DNA of 64,000 nt, from the NCBI GenBank assembly GCA_013420905.1, contig JAAXNY010000017.1, forward strand, positions 496,001 through 560,000, written 5' to 3'. The notes below the pieces were generated by a model. It was not told the origin of the DNA. It saw only the letters and a list, made by a program, of their open reading frames with translations, and did not search any database. The stretch comes from Collybia mongolica. Taxonomy: Eukaryota; Basidiomycota; Agaricomycetes; Agaricales; Clitocybaceae. Every line of letters starts with the position of its first letter. The first letter of the stretch is position 1. Shown piece by piece: positions 1 through 12,774 of the stretch. The position numbers and the translations under genes are program-made.

Positions 1-7
1 GAACGTA

Positions 8-1248
8 TCATGTGTGTAAATCGGGACATTTTTTCAGAAGCCGGTGTAATTGTGAGCATATGACTGAGTGATTAGTGAACAACAAATTTATGAAGGATGG
101 TATGAAATAAACTGACTGAATAATTTGATGACTGATGTTGAAGATGTCGAAAGTCCACTGTTCCTTCCCATGATGGAGCTGATATTGTAGCGCACGCGAA
201 AAAGCATTGTATACTTCTGCATTGGCGAATGTCAGAGAGAAAGGTTGATCGGTGATCGCAAATTGAAAGAAAGTCCAAAGTTCCTCCTCCAAAGCTTGAT
301 CAACAAGGTTGCCTTCTTGCATAATATTGACAAAACGTTCAAGTAAGACGTCGATGGTTACAGTTTTCACGGCCAGTTCCTTTAGTCCGGGGGGGGCATC
401 CCGGGGGTTTTGAAATAGTGCCTGAACGGCGAACAATGCGCACTGGCGGTACTCAAAGTCTGAAGACATGTACAGCCAGCAGTGCATTACGAGATTCAGG
501 GAGTTTTCGTCATGTATATTCCTAATACCATCCATAGACGTTAGTCGGAATCATATTAAATGAATCAAAAATAGACTGACTGTTTCATACCTTTCAGGTT
601 CGCAAACAAATATACCGCTCGACCTATCAAGGATCGGCGAAGGTCCCCACCACGTCCAGGAAGCAATATGTGGCTCGAGTTATGCCATATAGCAGCCATA
701 ATGGACGTGTACGCTGCACGTAACTCATCGGTGGTTTTCACGTCCAAACGAGATGGCGATTTCTCCCGTTTTATACCTGCAAGAATGTTTACAATTCCCC
801 TCAACGGCGTTTCCCACGGTCTCATCCCAGATATGGATATTAGCTCAGGTGGAGGATTTAGAAGGGTTTCCTCCTTGGGAGTTGGTTCGGATGTTTTAGT
901 GAGTTCGGGTTCAGGTTCAGGGTCATGCTTGGTAACAGGTTCTGACCCAGTGCTTTGAGTATCATCAGTTTTGACATCAGTGGGAGCTTCGTCCTCATAG
1001 CCATCGACAATGTATTGTATGAACACTTTGGCTGACCCAAGTCTGCGCACACGAGATTCTAGGAGACAAAGGTTTACGATTGCGAGAAGGAGGTTTTTGG
1101 GCGGCTTCCCCGTGGATAGATCCTTCAGAGCAGGCATTGGATTCCGCCTAATAGTGTTCATCATTGTTCGTAGACCAGGAACGTCCTCTACGTCAATATC
1201 AGGAAGAGTGGACCCAACGCGTGACCGTTCGATAAGAGTTGAATCCAT
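8..1248 (-). CDS. unrecognised basidiomycete protein, two exons
   Basis: I do not recognise this protein. The model joins 1248-581 to 521-8. The 59-bp intron (donor GTCAGT, acceptor TTAG) was chosen because it is the option that keeps both reading frames open, giving 394 codons with the stop at 8-10. The first 220 residues contain an acidic, proline- and threonine-rich stretch (repeated PEPE-type residues near residue 110) between two helical stretches. The C-terminal 170 residues are hydrophobic and aromatic with many helices, resembling an alpha-solenoid, with no enzymatic motif. The stop lies only 8 bp from the window edge, so the gene could continue through another intron to the left. The start at 1248 is the first Met of the open frame and is not proven. 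Confidence 0.55.
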
Positions 1249-2414
1249 GTGTGGGTCTAACGCCTTGAAGAGGCTTTTAGTGGTAGTTGGCGTTATAAGA
1301 TTTTGTCAGAGGTAGTGAGGAAGTCGTGAGGCGGAAGGAGCCGAATAACATCAGGCATATATCCGGCCCAACGAGAATTCGAAGCGAAATAAACTGTATG
1401 GGTGACACCTTATGTAAATCAACAGCGTCGGAAAACTTGGTACAACCGTACAATGAACAGATTTTATGTGAACGAGAAATTATATAACGGCCCTTTATGG
1501 GCCTTCACCAACGTTCCTTGGTAGACTTGGGCTAAAGCAATGTCGAGAAGTTTCTGATATGAAAGTTGGTCTTGTAGAGTGATGTCAATTGCATATAGGC
1601 GCGTACGCATACTTAACCCAAAATACAATATTGACCGGTCTGTTCAATTTCCGCGATCCCCTTTAACATGCTGGTCTGCGTTTGCATACCATTGGTTCCC
1701 AAGACCGCTCCCGCTCCTAGGAGTATCCCCGCTTTCACTCAGAAAGGCGAAACGTCCATTGTTTTTAACCACAAGTCGTCCTGAACACCTGCTGACTAGA
1801 AAAATGGAAAGGCTTGCTGATAGCTTATTGAGAGTCTTAATCAGAGGGACAAAGGTTGTGGGGAGGGTAATATCTTAACAGAAGCATCAAGGAACAGCTC
1901 AAGGCTGCGACAGTGGCGAGTAAATGGTGTAAAGTGTTCGATTTCAAGTTGGTTCCAAAAAAGATAGGCAGGATTGCCATCCGACTCAAATTCCTCGATG
2001 CCCAGCTAGACTTGAGGGATTGTTTCCAGTTCGTCTTCTAGTTACTGGCTCACTACCAACCAAGTAAGCGTCGAGCACATAAAAAGAGGCTCCATCATAC
2101 AGAGGTCCTGCGATGGAGTCTCATCCAGCTTTGGGCAGGCAACAATGGAAGAAAGTACGTGGTGTGTCTTGAGTCGCTATTTGCTGTGACGATCATCAAA
2201 AAGAAGTCGCGGGTAATGACTGGAGTTTCAAACATAGAAAATTAATGATTACGGTAGTCAAATCTGTTGATGCAAGAAACTCGGTAACATTTGCATAAAG
2301 AGCAACCAGAGGGGCAAAACAGGACGGTAAGGCACCCTCGACCAACGAAGATTTGAAGCTGAGGATATAATTCGAGTGATGGCAGGGTTGGTAAGTGGTA
2401 GAAGGTACTGAGCT
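1249..2414. other. intergenic, no supportable gene
   Basis: About 1.2 kb between two minus-strand genes. Short open stretches exist on both strands, for example plus 1579-1878, but none shows a domain, a conserved motif or a splicing pattern that builds a protein. The left part should contain the promoter of the minus-strand gene that starts at 1248. Remnants of a longer C-terminus of the NACHT-like gene could also lie here, but I could not assemble any. Confidence 0.4.
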
Positions 2415-3586
2415 CTAGCAGGAACTGTACGCTTCAGTCAAAGACGTCACGCAGTTAGTGATTAAAAGGCGCGTTTCCGGGAAGGTATCTCCGTTCGCCT
2501 TACGGGCGACAAACAACGATTCGTCGGAAAAGTTCACGGTTAGTGTGGGGCCACTGCTGACAACAATTTTCGGATGCGGAACGGATGGGAGATACTCAGC
2601 GATAGCCATGAGGATCTCACCCGCGGCGCGATCACCTCGACATCTATCGAGTGCATCGATGATGAGTACAACCGGCTGTTTTGCGGAGGCAACCTTTCTT
2701 GATGTTTCGATGATTAACCACACGACCTGTTCGTTAAGGGATGCAGTCCGGGCATCAGGATAGTCCTCAATAATGTCCACAAGGATATCACAAAATTGGG
2801 GACTGCTTTCAGCGAGAAGTCCAGCCAGGGTGGGGAAAACCAGCTCCATGTTATTTTCGTCGGTACTATCTCCAGAGCAAAAGAAGGCCGCGGAAAGGAT
2901 GTCCTTGCTAACCAACATGCTAGCCCTTCGGCTTTCTTCTGTCCCGCCAGTTAACCAGCACATCTGGTCCCTGTTTACCTTCCATGCCCGATCGAGTATT
3001 GTGGTTGTGGTGTGGTTTCCTTCGAGGGCTTCGGGAATTGCAGAGAAGGCATATGGAGCCATATTCGCGCGAGGTAATTCTGCTAAAAGCAATGATCTTC
3101 TGTCCCTAGGGGTGAAATCGAGGGTTGCAACTATAGTTGCATTGCTGGCAGAGTCTTGCTCCGATGTAAATGTCCATGGTGTCTAGAATAATGTTGATTT
3201 CTCGTTATGATGACAAAAGAAAGCAAACTTACCATCATGATCTCACGAACTGCCTGGCTTAGTTGACGCACCCGAAGAACGACAAAACGGATGCCTTCAC
3301 TGTTGTTCTCTCTGGAAAGTAGACTGTGTTGTTCTAGCTCCTCAATCAAGTCCAACGATCCATCAAGGTCGCTGGTGTGGCTGACAAGGTATCGAAAAAC
3401 AAGAAAGTTTTGAAATTGATGATGTACTAAGTACTTCATCAAGCCCTTGACCTGATCCTCAAGGCCCTCGTCCACTTTCGTAAGAAAAAAAGCGTCCAGT
3501 TCTTGCACAACAGCACTCAAGTCTCTTATTAGCTCTGGCGTCTGTATTGCTTCCTCCCGAGCTTCCTGCATGCCGAAATACATCAC
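2415..3586 (-). CDS. NACHT-like NTPase-domain protein with a degenerate P-loop
   Basis: Two exons are joined across an intron of about 50 bp near 3184-3230 (donor GTAAGT). The N-terminal 115 residues are helical. The second exon carries the order of a fungal NACHT domain: a WLTG motif where the P-loop begins, then AAFFCSGD at the strand after it, then a clear Walker B block (VVLIIDALDRC), then KIVVSSGP where family members have a TSRP-like sensor. The Walker A signature is gone: WLTG is followed by GTEESRRAS instead of a GK[ST] motif, so nucleotide binding by the usual route is unlikely. No WD40, TPR or ankyrin repeats follow before the stop at 2415. It could be an inactive paralogue or a decaying gene. 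Family membership rests on the Walker B and WLTG context. The 5' end may extend beyond 3586. Confidence 0.5.
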
Positions 3587-4372
3587 TATACATGCAAGAG
3601 GGTAGAAAGAAAAGGCCTCACAGGTCTATTCGACTGATTTATAACCAAGGAAAGCCTGGCTGAAGCGTCACGTAATACTGGGGGGATCTTCCGAATTACA
3701 GATCGTTTCCACAAGTGTTGACACAACCTTGAGGATATTGTAGATGACTATGCGGCTCGCTGATAGGGATAGCGTTGGCGATTACATGGCATCATTGACT
3801 AATTTCGTTCCAAAGAGACCCGATTTTTCTGAGTTGGGTTTGAGTGAAATACGATGGCGCATGCCCCATGGAATTGGAGGTGACATTCACAGACTCTTGG
3901 GTAGTCAATCCCCCTCCTCTCTGGGGAGAGGCGAGTTTTGAATCTGGTCATGGCCCTGCGGTTACTACTTTATATGACCGTTCAGATACAGTCATGATGG
4001 CACTTACCTCATGGAGCAGCACTCAGCACCGCTTGCCAAGGAATCTGAACCGATATACATGTGCCCGGGTTGCCATTGATAGCTATCCTTGTTGTCCTTT
4101 CCGACATTCACATTCGTGGACGCATATGGCTCTGTACCTCGCCTGGGGGGTAAGACTGGTTGGTGAAGCTGAAGGTCAGGGCCTGTTGAGATGGCACATA
4201 TATTCCCACGCCCAGCTCACGCAAAAAACCAAAGCTTTGCGCCTCAAAACATAAGGATTCCCAATTACACCATATCACAAACCATGGTCCGTTACTTGAG
4301 AACTATATGGTGACAGAAACAAAACCGGCAAAGACAGGGAGATTCGTGTTAATACAAGTTAAAAATAAACAT

Positions 4373-6328
4373 TTATGCCTTCTCTTCAAACGAGTCGTCC
4401 TGAAATATATTTCGTTGAGTTTCGATCGTGTGGATGGCGCAAACAACTCACATTGCCATCTACTTTTACTACTTTCTTTGAACGCTTGGACTTTCCAAGG
4501 CCAATCACACCCAAAAATACAAGGAAGCCGATGATAACAAGTGCCAGTGCGATAGTCACACCCGCGCCAATGAAACCCGCACCAATAGAGCTGATCTTAG
4601 GGCGAGCATCGCGTGCTCCAGTAGTGGCAGCGAGATGTAAAGCGTCGCAACCCCGATCCTTATTATTATCGCACAACCTACACCAGTCTGTCGTGGTTTT
4701 TACAGTCAATGGCTACAACTCATTTCAGCGAGCGGCTACACGGAAACAAAACTAGAACGCGCATTACCTCCATATAATCAACGAACTGAGAAAGGGGAAC
4801 GTCGGTGCCAGACCCAGTGGTATTGAAGAATTGATAGGTCTTGTATTCGGCATCGTCCGTTCCATTTTTGAAGTTGAGCCTGAGCACAGGCTCTCCTCCA
4901 GCCACGGGCTGGCGCACTTCAAAAGCGAGTGACGCCGCAAAGTTCACTGGAAAGATAACAGTCAGGTTCTATCGTAGTAGAGAAATTTTCACAAAGCGCC
5001 AACCAATTCCAGCAAGCTGAGGATTCGCTTCAGCGGCACCAGTGAGTTTAAAGAGTGAGATGAATGGCTTGTATGAAATCGCCTGGTAAACAAACTTGAC
5101 GGGATCATCCTTATCAGTGATGGAGTGGAAACCTTCGATAATAGGTGCGAGAATAGTATGACCAGGAACTGTTCGAACGCTCTTAGTGATCAACTTCTTA
5201 CCATTCTGATGAAACACGTACTGTTCCCAATTCCACCGGGAACATGGTCAGTGAAAACTCCGTACTCGTGCCAATTCGCCAGATCTCGGGCTTGCGCGAG
5301 GTAAGTTGATGGCAACGCCTTCAGAAAGTCAGAGTTGTGCATCGCTTGAACGTTCATAAAGTCGAAGATCTAGATGTTCGTCATTAGAAAGTCGCAGGAT
5401 CCGGGTTATGTTATGCCCTCACGTTCCACTAAGAGGCATTCAGATTAGAATGACTACTGAAGCATAGTGATGAGATCCGGATCGTACCATATTTTCGAGC
5501 GTGACAGACCGTCCATCGAGGTAAGGAGGCAGAGATTTGAGGAAGGCATCATGTTCAGCAGCCTTTTGGCGGAATTCAGGAGACTCATAAAATTCCTTCG
5601 TAGCTCTAGCAAAAGTCTAAACAGGTATGAACTCTTTGAAACCGAGGAATGAACATAGAAGATTTACATTGCAGGATGTCCAGCCTTCTAGAGAGATATC
5701 ATTCTCAGGCTCCACGGACTCAACTATATAAATGAATGAGCACGCGCCATGGCCAGTATTTACCCAGGCTTACTGGGTATGTACTAGGTGAAAGCCAAAT
5801 AAGCTGGTGATAAGAGAAGTACTTGGGTACTGCTCACCTGGTAGCCACCAAGAGGGCCGTCAATGATCGTCCCATTGGCAAGAGTAACTTTATACCCTGG
5901 GTTGGCGGGGTATAGGCCCTGAAGCAAGGACTGAGCCGAGTTCATAATCACTCCACCCTCTCCACCAGCATCGGCGCGGACGCGGAATTGAGCGTCATTG
6001 ACGAGGGTGGGATTAATTCCAGATATGTAATCAGGAGAATTGGGATCCAGATACAAGCTACGCAACTTCTGTCCAAGTTGAAATTCTTGTTGCTGGGGGT
6101 GTTATGGGATCAACCATCCTGTTCCGTCCCAGTACGTGAAAGGAAGAACATACGTTCCCAAGAGGCGTCAAGGTCGTGTTCGATGGGGTGTATGTGCTCG
6201 GACTCTGGTAAAACGCTGCACACAAGATCAGAGCTGATAAGATTGGGATCTGAGGCGGACCCACCATGACGATCTCCATGTCGTACAAGGACGACCACAC
6301 CCAGTACCTTGCTATCAGTGCTTGCCAT
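4373..6328 (-). CDS. membrane-anchored histidine acid phosphatase
   Basis: A ten-exon model reads through from ATG at 6328 to TAA at 4373. The N-terminus has the phosphohistidine motif VVVLVRHGDRH within 20 residues of the start, without a signal peptide before it. This matches one branch of fungal histidine acid phosphatases. Other family blocks follow in order: a TLTPLGNQQEFQLGQ segment, ADAGGEGG, SVEPENDISLEGW, and PGHTILAP at the position of the second catalytic motif. Near the C-terminus there is a cysteine-rich stretch (DWCRLCDNNKDRGC), then one hydrophobic span of about 25 residues and a basic tail ending DDSFEEKA. This suggests a type I-like anchor with the catalytic domain on the outer or lumenal face. 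The second motif has His but not the HD pair of classical family members. Expected role: release of phosphate from organic monoesters. Confidence 0.85.
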
Positions 6329-9300
6329 CGATCTGATTCACAATGTGGAACAGGACGGGTTGACGAACTACTATCTTGTTGGGTTTTAAAGTCTTCTAGA
6401 ATATACCCCAAAAGGTTCCAACCCGTAACAACACATGATCTGCTGATGGATAACGAGAATAAATTCCAATTGCTTTATCTGATCGACTGGGAGTAAAGTA
6501 TTCGCGGAATACAAAATAGGAGGTTAGATGGACACGAAATGGTTCCGCATCGAAATGGGACTTCGCCAATTCGTCTAAAGCCTGGGATTTATCAATGGAC
6601 GTATAATTAAATCAGAGACTGCGATAGCTAATGGGAAAATTAAAGGGCTCAAACCGTAGAAATTATTGGAAGGGAAGTTTAGAGATACACAAATAAAAAA
6701 AAACTTACCTTTCATAAATGGGGAGGCCATTGGTCCATGAAGGAACCAGCATACCCCCAGAAGAAGAATGAGTAGATCAAGGATGCATGGTTGAGCGAGG
6801 AAGAATCCGGGTTTGAACGGCCCATTTCGCCAAGACAAACGATGTTGATGGACTTTCACATCATGATCAACAGAACCAAGAATTTTCCTACTTCGCCTAA
6901 ACCCCGATGGCCAGGCTACTCTCTGTGAATAACATTGGATCGTCCTTGTTACGGTTGCAAGAGGTGATCTTTCTCATAAGGACACCAACTTGTTATATCG
7001 GTAAAGAACGTATGTTGTGTATCGCAGATATGGCGAACAAGGGTTGAAGTTGAGATACATACCCCGTACCGATCCGGGGCCTTTGCAGGGCGAGATTCGA
7101 TAGACCGGCCTAGAACAAGGAAAGATGACACCAATTGTCGCTGATCAAAGGGTCCGGACAAAAAAAGACCAGAAATGGAGTGCAGTGAATTGTGCGACAA
7201 GTTATCCGAAGCCGCCATTTCCGGTCCGCTCAACACGGCTCATGTGCCTCGCATCATCTCGGTTTGAGAGTAAGCCATCGCGGGAACACGCGTAAGCATT
7301 AATATTCGCGGGTGATATGTTGTTATTTTGTATGTGGTTCTACATTGTTTCCCTTGCGCCCAGGTTGTTGTGGAGTTGGGGATGCGATATGTTTGGGGGG
7401 TGCCACTACAATGACTGCAACCTCAACCGTGAAGGCAAGGTGAGGTGACCTGGATACTCACGCCACAACGGCAAGACTCAGTGAACAACTATCGCCAAAA
7501 TTTAGTGACACCTTGTTATAGTGAAGGGTGATCACCGACCTATCGTTATTCCTCACTAACTTCAAGTGACGTTATTACAGTGAAAAACCACTGGTCGTTC
7601 GGAGATAAGCGGCAATTGTTCTTCCTGAATCAGACGATTTTTGGTTCATTTCCTACTGGCAGAAAACGGGTTTAGGGGATTGATGTTCGACGAATCAACG
7701 CATACATGCCAACTCTTGCCACATTGTTCGCATCTAGCTGTTAATCGGCATCGTTCCGATAGGTGTGGGTGGAGACCTGTTGGGCAGCGGAGGCTGCCGC
7801 CAAAACTCCCGGATCGCGAAATCCTATCACGAGCATTGGTACCTGAGGCCACCCTGAAGAGCAAGATGTAAAGGTGTTCCAGAGGGTAAGAAGGAGAGTT
7901 AGGGACACGATATGCTACTACTTCGTGGAGTAGTATACCGCCAGCATAAGGCGTGCCTGCAAAAGTTCCCGTCAAGTTCAAAGAGAAGGTGAGAAGGGAG
8001 TGCAAACCTGACGCCCAAAGAGTGGAATATGCATGCGAACCAATTGCAAACTTGATTTTCGATTGACAGTTGGCTCTTGTGAGCAAACACACAGCATTTA
8101 ATCTTCTTTCCTTTCAGCCATTAAAGCTTCCTGTCTCATCGCCTTGCCTAGCTGGATGCCAATGAGATTAAATTTCCAAGAAAAGGAAGATTGCACCAGT
8201 AACCATGCGTATGAAGAACCCGAATCTTCACTGATAGTACTGGCCCTAGCTGAGGGAGGCGAGTGCTCAAAGAGTCCATGAATGTGGGTCACGAATACAT
8301 GAATATTGCATGCAGGTTCGAAGGCCAATTAAAAGCTATTGCATGGCGAAGTCTACAAGTTGTGTTGGACGGAGATGAACGGAAGCTGTATTCGGGCGGA
8401 GCAGGAGCCCAAATTTATTACGACCAATCAATAATCAGCGCTTCAGCATTGAAACCGGCTTGCGATGTTGGCTGCTTCAAGCAACTTGGCAAGTTAGCAT
8501 TCAACATCGCTTCCCGCCACTTACTGAATACATTGGGGTCAACACAAAACTACACGTATGCTCGTCGCCCTGGAGGAGAGAATCGCCTTATCTAAACTCC
8601 GGACGAAGGGATGGTTTGTATGACCACAGTACGGTCCGAGGCTATCAACCAGCTCCAGATACGAACGGACCTCAACTTTGGATATCAGATAATTCAAATC
8701 ATATCCACGATGGACGCCATAATCTAGATCCTCGTCCAGTCGTAATTTCATGTCGGTAACAATTTATACCTGTGCTGAGCCCGGTAAGGTTCGTGTTGCT
8801 TTACCATCACGGCCGCTAGAAAACTACATGGAACCCATACTATGGTAAAACACGGCATCCGAAAACTGATATTCATTCTGGTGACGAATAGTGCGCATAA
8901 TACATACCGCTGTCACTTTCGGATTTCCAACTGGCCTTGGGCCTTCTATCCATGATACCCGGTCGCCATCCCCTAGGACTACTGAAGGAATGACCTACCG
9001 ACATCTCCACAACCCACGCACCACCCCAGATTGACCCCAGGCGCTTACGAGGCTCTCTTTTGACACCTGCATGACTCTGTTTAATAATATGCACTTTCTG
9101 CATCTCTCACACCATGAACTCCCTCCAACCTACCTCTAAAGGCTAACAACCATTTCAATGTACATTCGCATCTAAGAAGAATATTACTAAGCTCCGCTGA
9201 AATACCCGCCACGGTAAACAGAAAAACTGGCAACGCGGCAACTTAACAAATATATTTCCATTGCGCCCCGGTCCCCACCACCTTCTGATGCACGCAGCAC

Positions 9301-12300
9301 CCAATTAAAATAACTCATGAATAGCTACCGCCGCCCTACCACCGTATTCTATTAAAATGATCAAATGCACACCACACTGAAGAACTGCGACAGCCAGGGT
9401 GGGTTCTGTATCATTCATGCTTTCGATCCGGATACTGAGAACAGTGCTAACAGTAAGCGCAGATATACCGGCTTCCATCCGATTCTATCGGTCTTTATAA
9501 GTGAGCACCGAATGTTCAGCGTTGTCTGTGTTCGACATGAACTTGAAGCGTTCAAAGAAAACTTGAGATAAATTTCAAGCACGCGTCAATTTTTTAAATC
9601 AATTATTGATGTGAGTTTCTGGAATAAAAAGATTATGTCTCTTGTTCGATATTCATTATGGCCAACTTAGCCCTTGCTTGTGGTTCAGAGGCAGATGCCG
9701 ACATCCCTTACCTCCATCGGCAGCTGTCAGAATTCAGCGCGCTGCCGTTTATTTAAATAATGCCCTTTTACATTCTAGATCAAACGCGTGATCGCGGGCC
9801 TTCACGGCCCCCTTTCGCTCTTCCTCCTCCCCACGTCCCAACGTTATCCTCAAGAAAGGTCGACATTATATACTCCGACAACAACGCACTTGGTACCTCG
9901 ATAAATTCCCACTCCAGCGAGCACATTTGATGAGAGCTATCATTTGGGATCGGATTTTGAAACTACATAAATCTTCGAAGGGCTCAAATGATTCGTCCAT
10001 CCCGCGGTGCCTGCCGGCAACCTCACACTATGCCATGGTGTTGAACGTTGGTCGAAAATAACACACAAGTGCACTCCGTGCCATGTATGCTGTGTTACGA
10101 CCTTTACCACTGCCGCACCACCGAAGCTGCCGCTCATCCGTGATCCGTGAGTATTGAGTCATTTGTTGCATGGTTTGGTCGTATTCCCTTCACATTCGTA
10201 ATGCGAATGTCATGTTCTTCTGTTCTTCAACTCGTCTTGTCGACATTTTCAGGTGGAAATATTGCGGTCACACTTAACTACCTGCTTCACACGTTTTGGT
10301 CGGTGTGACCATGGACGGTAGCCGTGGCTGAAACATTTCCCATCATCGAACGATCCGCGGCGTTATGATACGTGTTCATGGCATTCAGCCATGAGCCGGT
10401 CTCGCAGATCTTACTCTTTGCTGTCCGCGGACCGCCATCATCCATGGGGACAATCACTGATGGACCATGCCTTCTCCCAAGACTTGCATTAGTCATATGC
10501 TCCTATTTCGCCCTTCTCCGTGCTCATTTACTCACGAGGCGCCAATGGCGTATAGGATCGACGAGGGACCGTGATCTCGAAGCTCGCACGTCTCCTGTTG
10601 TAACATCAGAGCATCATCAATATTATCCAAATATAGGGCACTCCTTTCCCAGGCACTGCCCATCACCTACAACAGTCCACGTTGGCATCTTTTCACCTGC
10701 CATGGCCAAGACAAAAGCGGAGTTTAGCGCCCACACCGCCTCTTACAAGAGCCTCCGACGAGCGGCAAAATTTCTGGCCGTCGCCGTAGCCTCCACATTC
10801 ATTCCCGTCATCGTATCTAAACCTTTACTGGTACAAGCTCTAATAGAACCAAACTCGATAATAAAGGACTAATACGAACCAAATATTAATCAATTCGGGT
10901 TAGCACTCGATAAACTTGGGCGCTCGGATGTTTCATTAGCTTAGACTTTGGTCTGTCTAGCTAAAGAATCGTTGAACCTCTTCGATCCAGATGGGAAGGA
11001 GTATGTGCCGAAAGTTATTTCAGTCCAATCACTCCGATTCAAAATATGCCTTCTTAACCCAGATAATCTAAGATATTCCCTCCCATGTCGACGATGCCTG
11101 ACAGCGGCCAGATAAATTGTTACCGCAGTGTTGACAATATGCGGTGTTGGGCTTTGATCCACAAACACGGGTATTACCTTCTGGAAATCCGGTCACAGGA
11201 AGCCTCAAATCGAATCATTGCTCGCTCCATACATAAATGCCGACAATGGGAAAAAAAAAAACTCTAAATTTCAGGAGCCCTCTGAAATCACAACCATCAC
11301 CTCAATTACCAATAGCGGAAGCACCTTGTAACTGATGCATTTGTTCCATAGAAAACCTTCGGTGCAATCGCAGGCCCCCCTAAACGATTGGGGGTGACGG
11401 GTCTCGATCGAATCCTCGTGCCCGTCCCGGTATTAATTGTGCTTGCCGACCTAACAAGTTGCCGGGGTTCTACCTTTCTCGTGGACTCGCTTTCGAACCT
11501 ACCTTCGGAATGATACAAGGACCAGGGCCGATAACCCATAGTTTCTAATCTTCCTTATACATCGCACAATGGGAAGCAGTAAGAATGTTTTCACTACTGC
11601 GGCAGGAATTCAAGGAGTACATCTGTCATCAGTAGCAGATTCGACCACTAAAAATCACGTTCAACTGACGTGCTACCGTATCGTAATGCACACACCCTGT
11701 CATATATCAAGCCATTCCCCCTTTCGCATGGGTCACGCCCACATCCTACACCTCTTTGGAGTCTATTATAAACTTGCTTTTTTTTTTCACAGCTGTATCG
11801 CCCACGTGTTCACGAAGCTAAGGCTCAGACATGAAACCTTGTTCGCGCTCCAACACTGATTCTTTAGAACAGAAGAAACCTGACAGATTATTGCTGGCAA
11901 CTCTCCCTCTGCATCTCAAGATTCCTGATGTTAAGGTATCCTTGAGTTCACCAACCATTGACTTCCTTTTCAGGCCTCAAGTTTCAATGGTATATCTTTT
12001 GTGGTTAGCTGAAGGATCTCCGTGACAGATTTGCTCATATTAATAAGGACCCTTGAAGTCCCCGCAGCAGAATCTCTCAGGGTAGCGCAGACTCATTTAT
12101 GTCGGCCCGTCTTCCTTGAGCTACACACCAAACAAGGACGATATTTTTGTGGCGCTCATGCAGGCCCGCCCCAAAAGTTCGAGCATGATGTGAAAAATCA
12201 CGAGAACATATCACGAAATGTGCAACAACTCCGTGATGACATCGAGTGCCATCTGAACAAGTTAACGACCCCAATCATCGGCCCCAAACTCTGTTACTAG

Positions 12301-12774
12301 CCGGAATTAGCGGGGCGTCGGTGACCTAAAGTAAATCCGTGAGTGGAACTCGAAATGGGGATAATACAGTCCCTGCCCGAATCAGTGATACTCACAGCAA
12401 AGCTGAGTAGTACATTGACGCCCGAGCCAGACATCCATACCCACTTCAACAGGAGCTGCTGCGAGGGTGGGTCTCAGGCATATTAACCAGGTACCGGCGG
12501 CATGTATGGTGACTAGGCACATACCCGGTGACACCTGCCACGAGACATCAAAGTCAACCTTCCATGAACACTCCGCGAAATTGCTTAGTGACAATTGCAA
12601 ATCGGTGAATCTTCCGGGACCATTGTTGGATCTCATTGGATCTTATATAAAGAACATCACCCACCCCTTTTGACTTCCCTTTCTACCTCCCACACCTTGA
12701 CTCTGCTCTGCCCCTTCACGACCACTGTCCACCAGTATCTTATCGTTACAATCCTAACAGAGGAGTATTGGCCC
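6329..12774. other. long interval without a supportable gene
   Basis: More than 6 kb in which I found no domain, no convincing chain of spliced exons and no RNA gene. Short open stretches (minus 7646-8092 and 8539-8751, plus 10372-10872) lack family signatures and have codon patterns no better than chance. Around 7502-7585 there is a weak direct repeat in which AGTGAC...GTTAT.ACAGTGAA-like sequence occurs twice about 60 bp apart. The right end holds the copy A tup1 promoter. The interval may contain relics of mobile elements too decayed to name. Confidence 0.4.
12644..12652 (+). promoter_or_regulatory. probable TATA box of tup1 copy A
   Basis: TATATAAAG lies about 125 bp upstream of the chosen ATG at 12775, followed by a pyrimidine-rich stretch typical of fungal leaders. 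Confidence 0.5.

Noticed and set aside
11390..11440. tRNA-like T-loop sequence (TCGAATCC)
   Set aside because: No matching acceptor, D or anticodon stems could be drawn around it.
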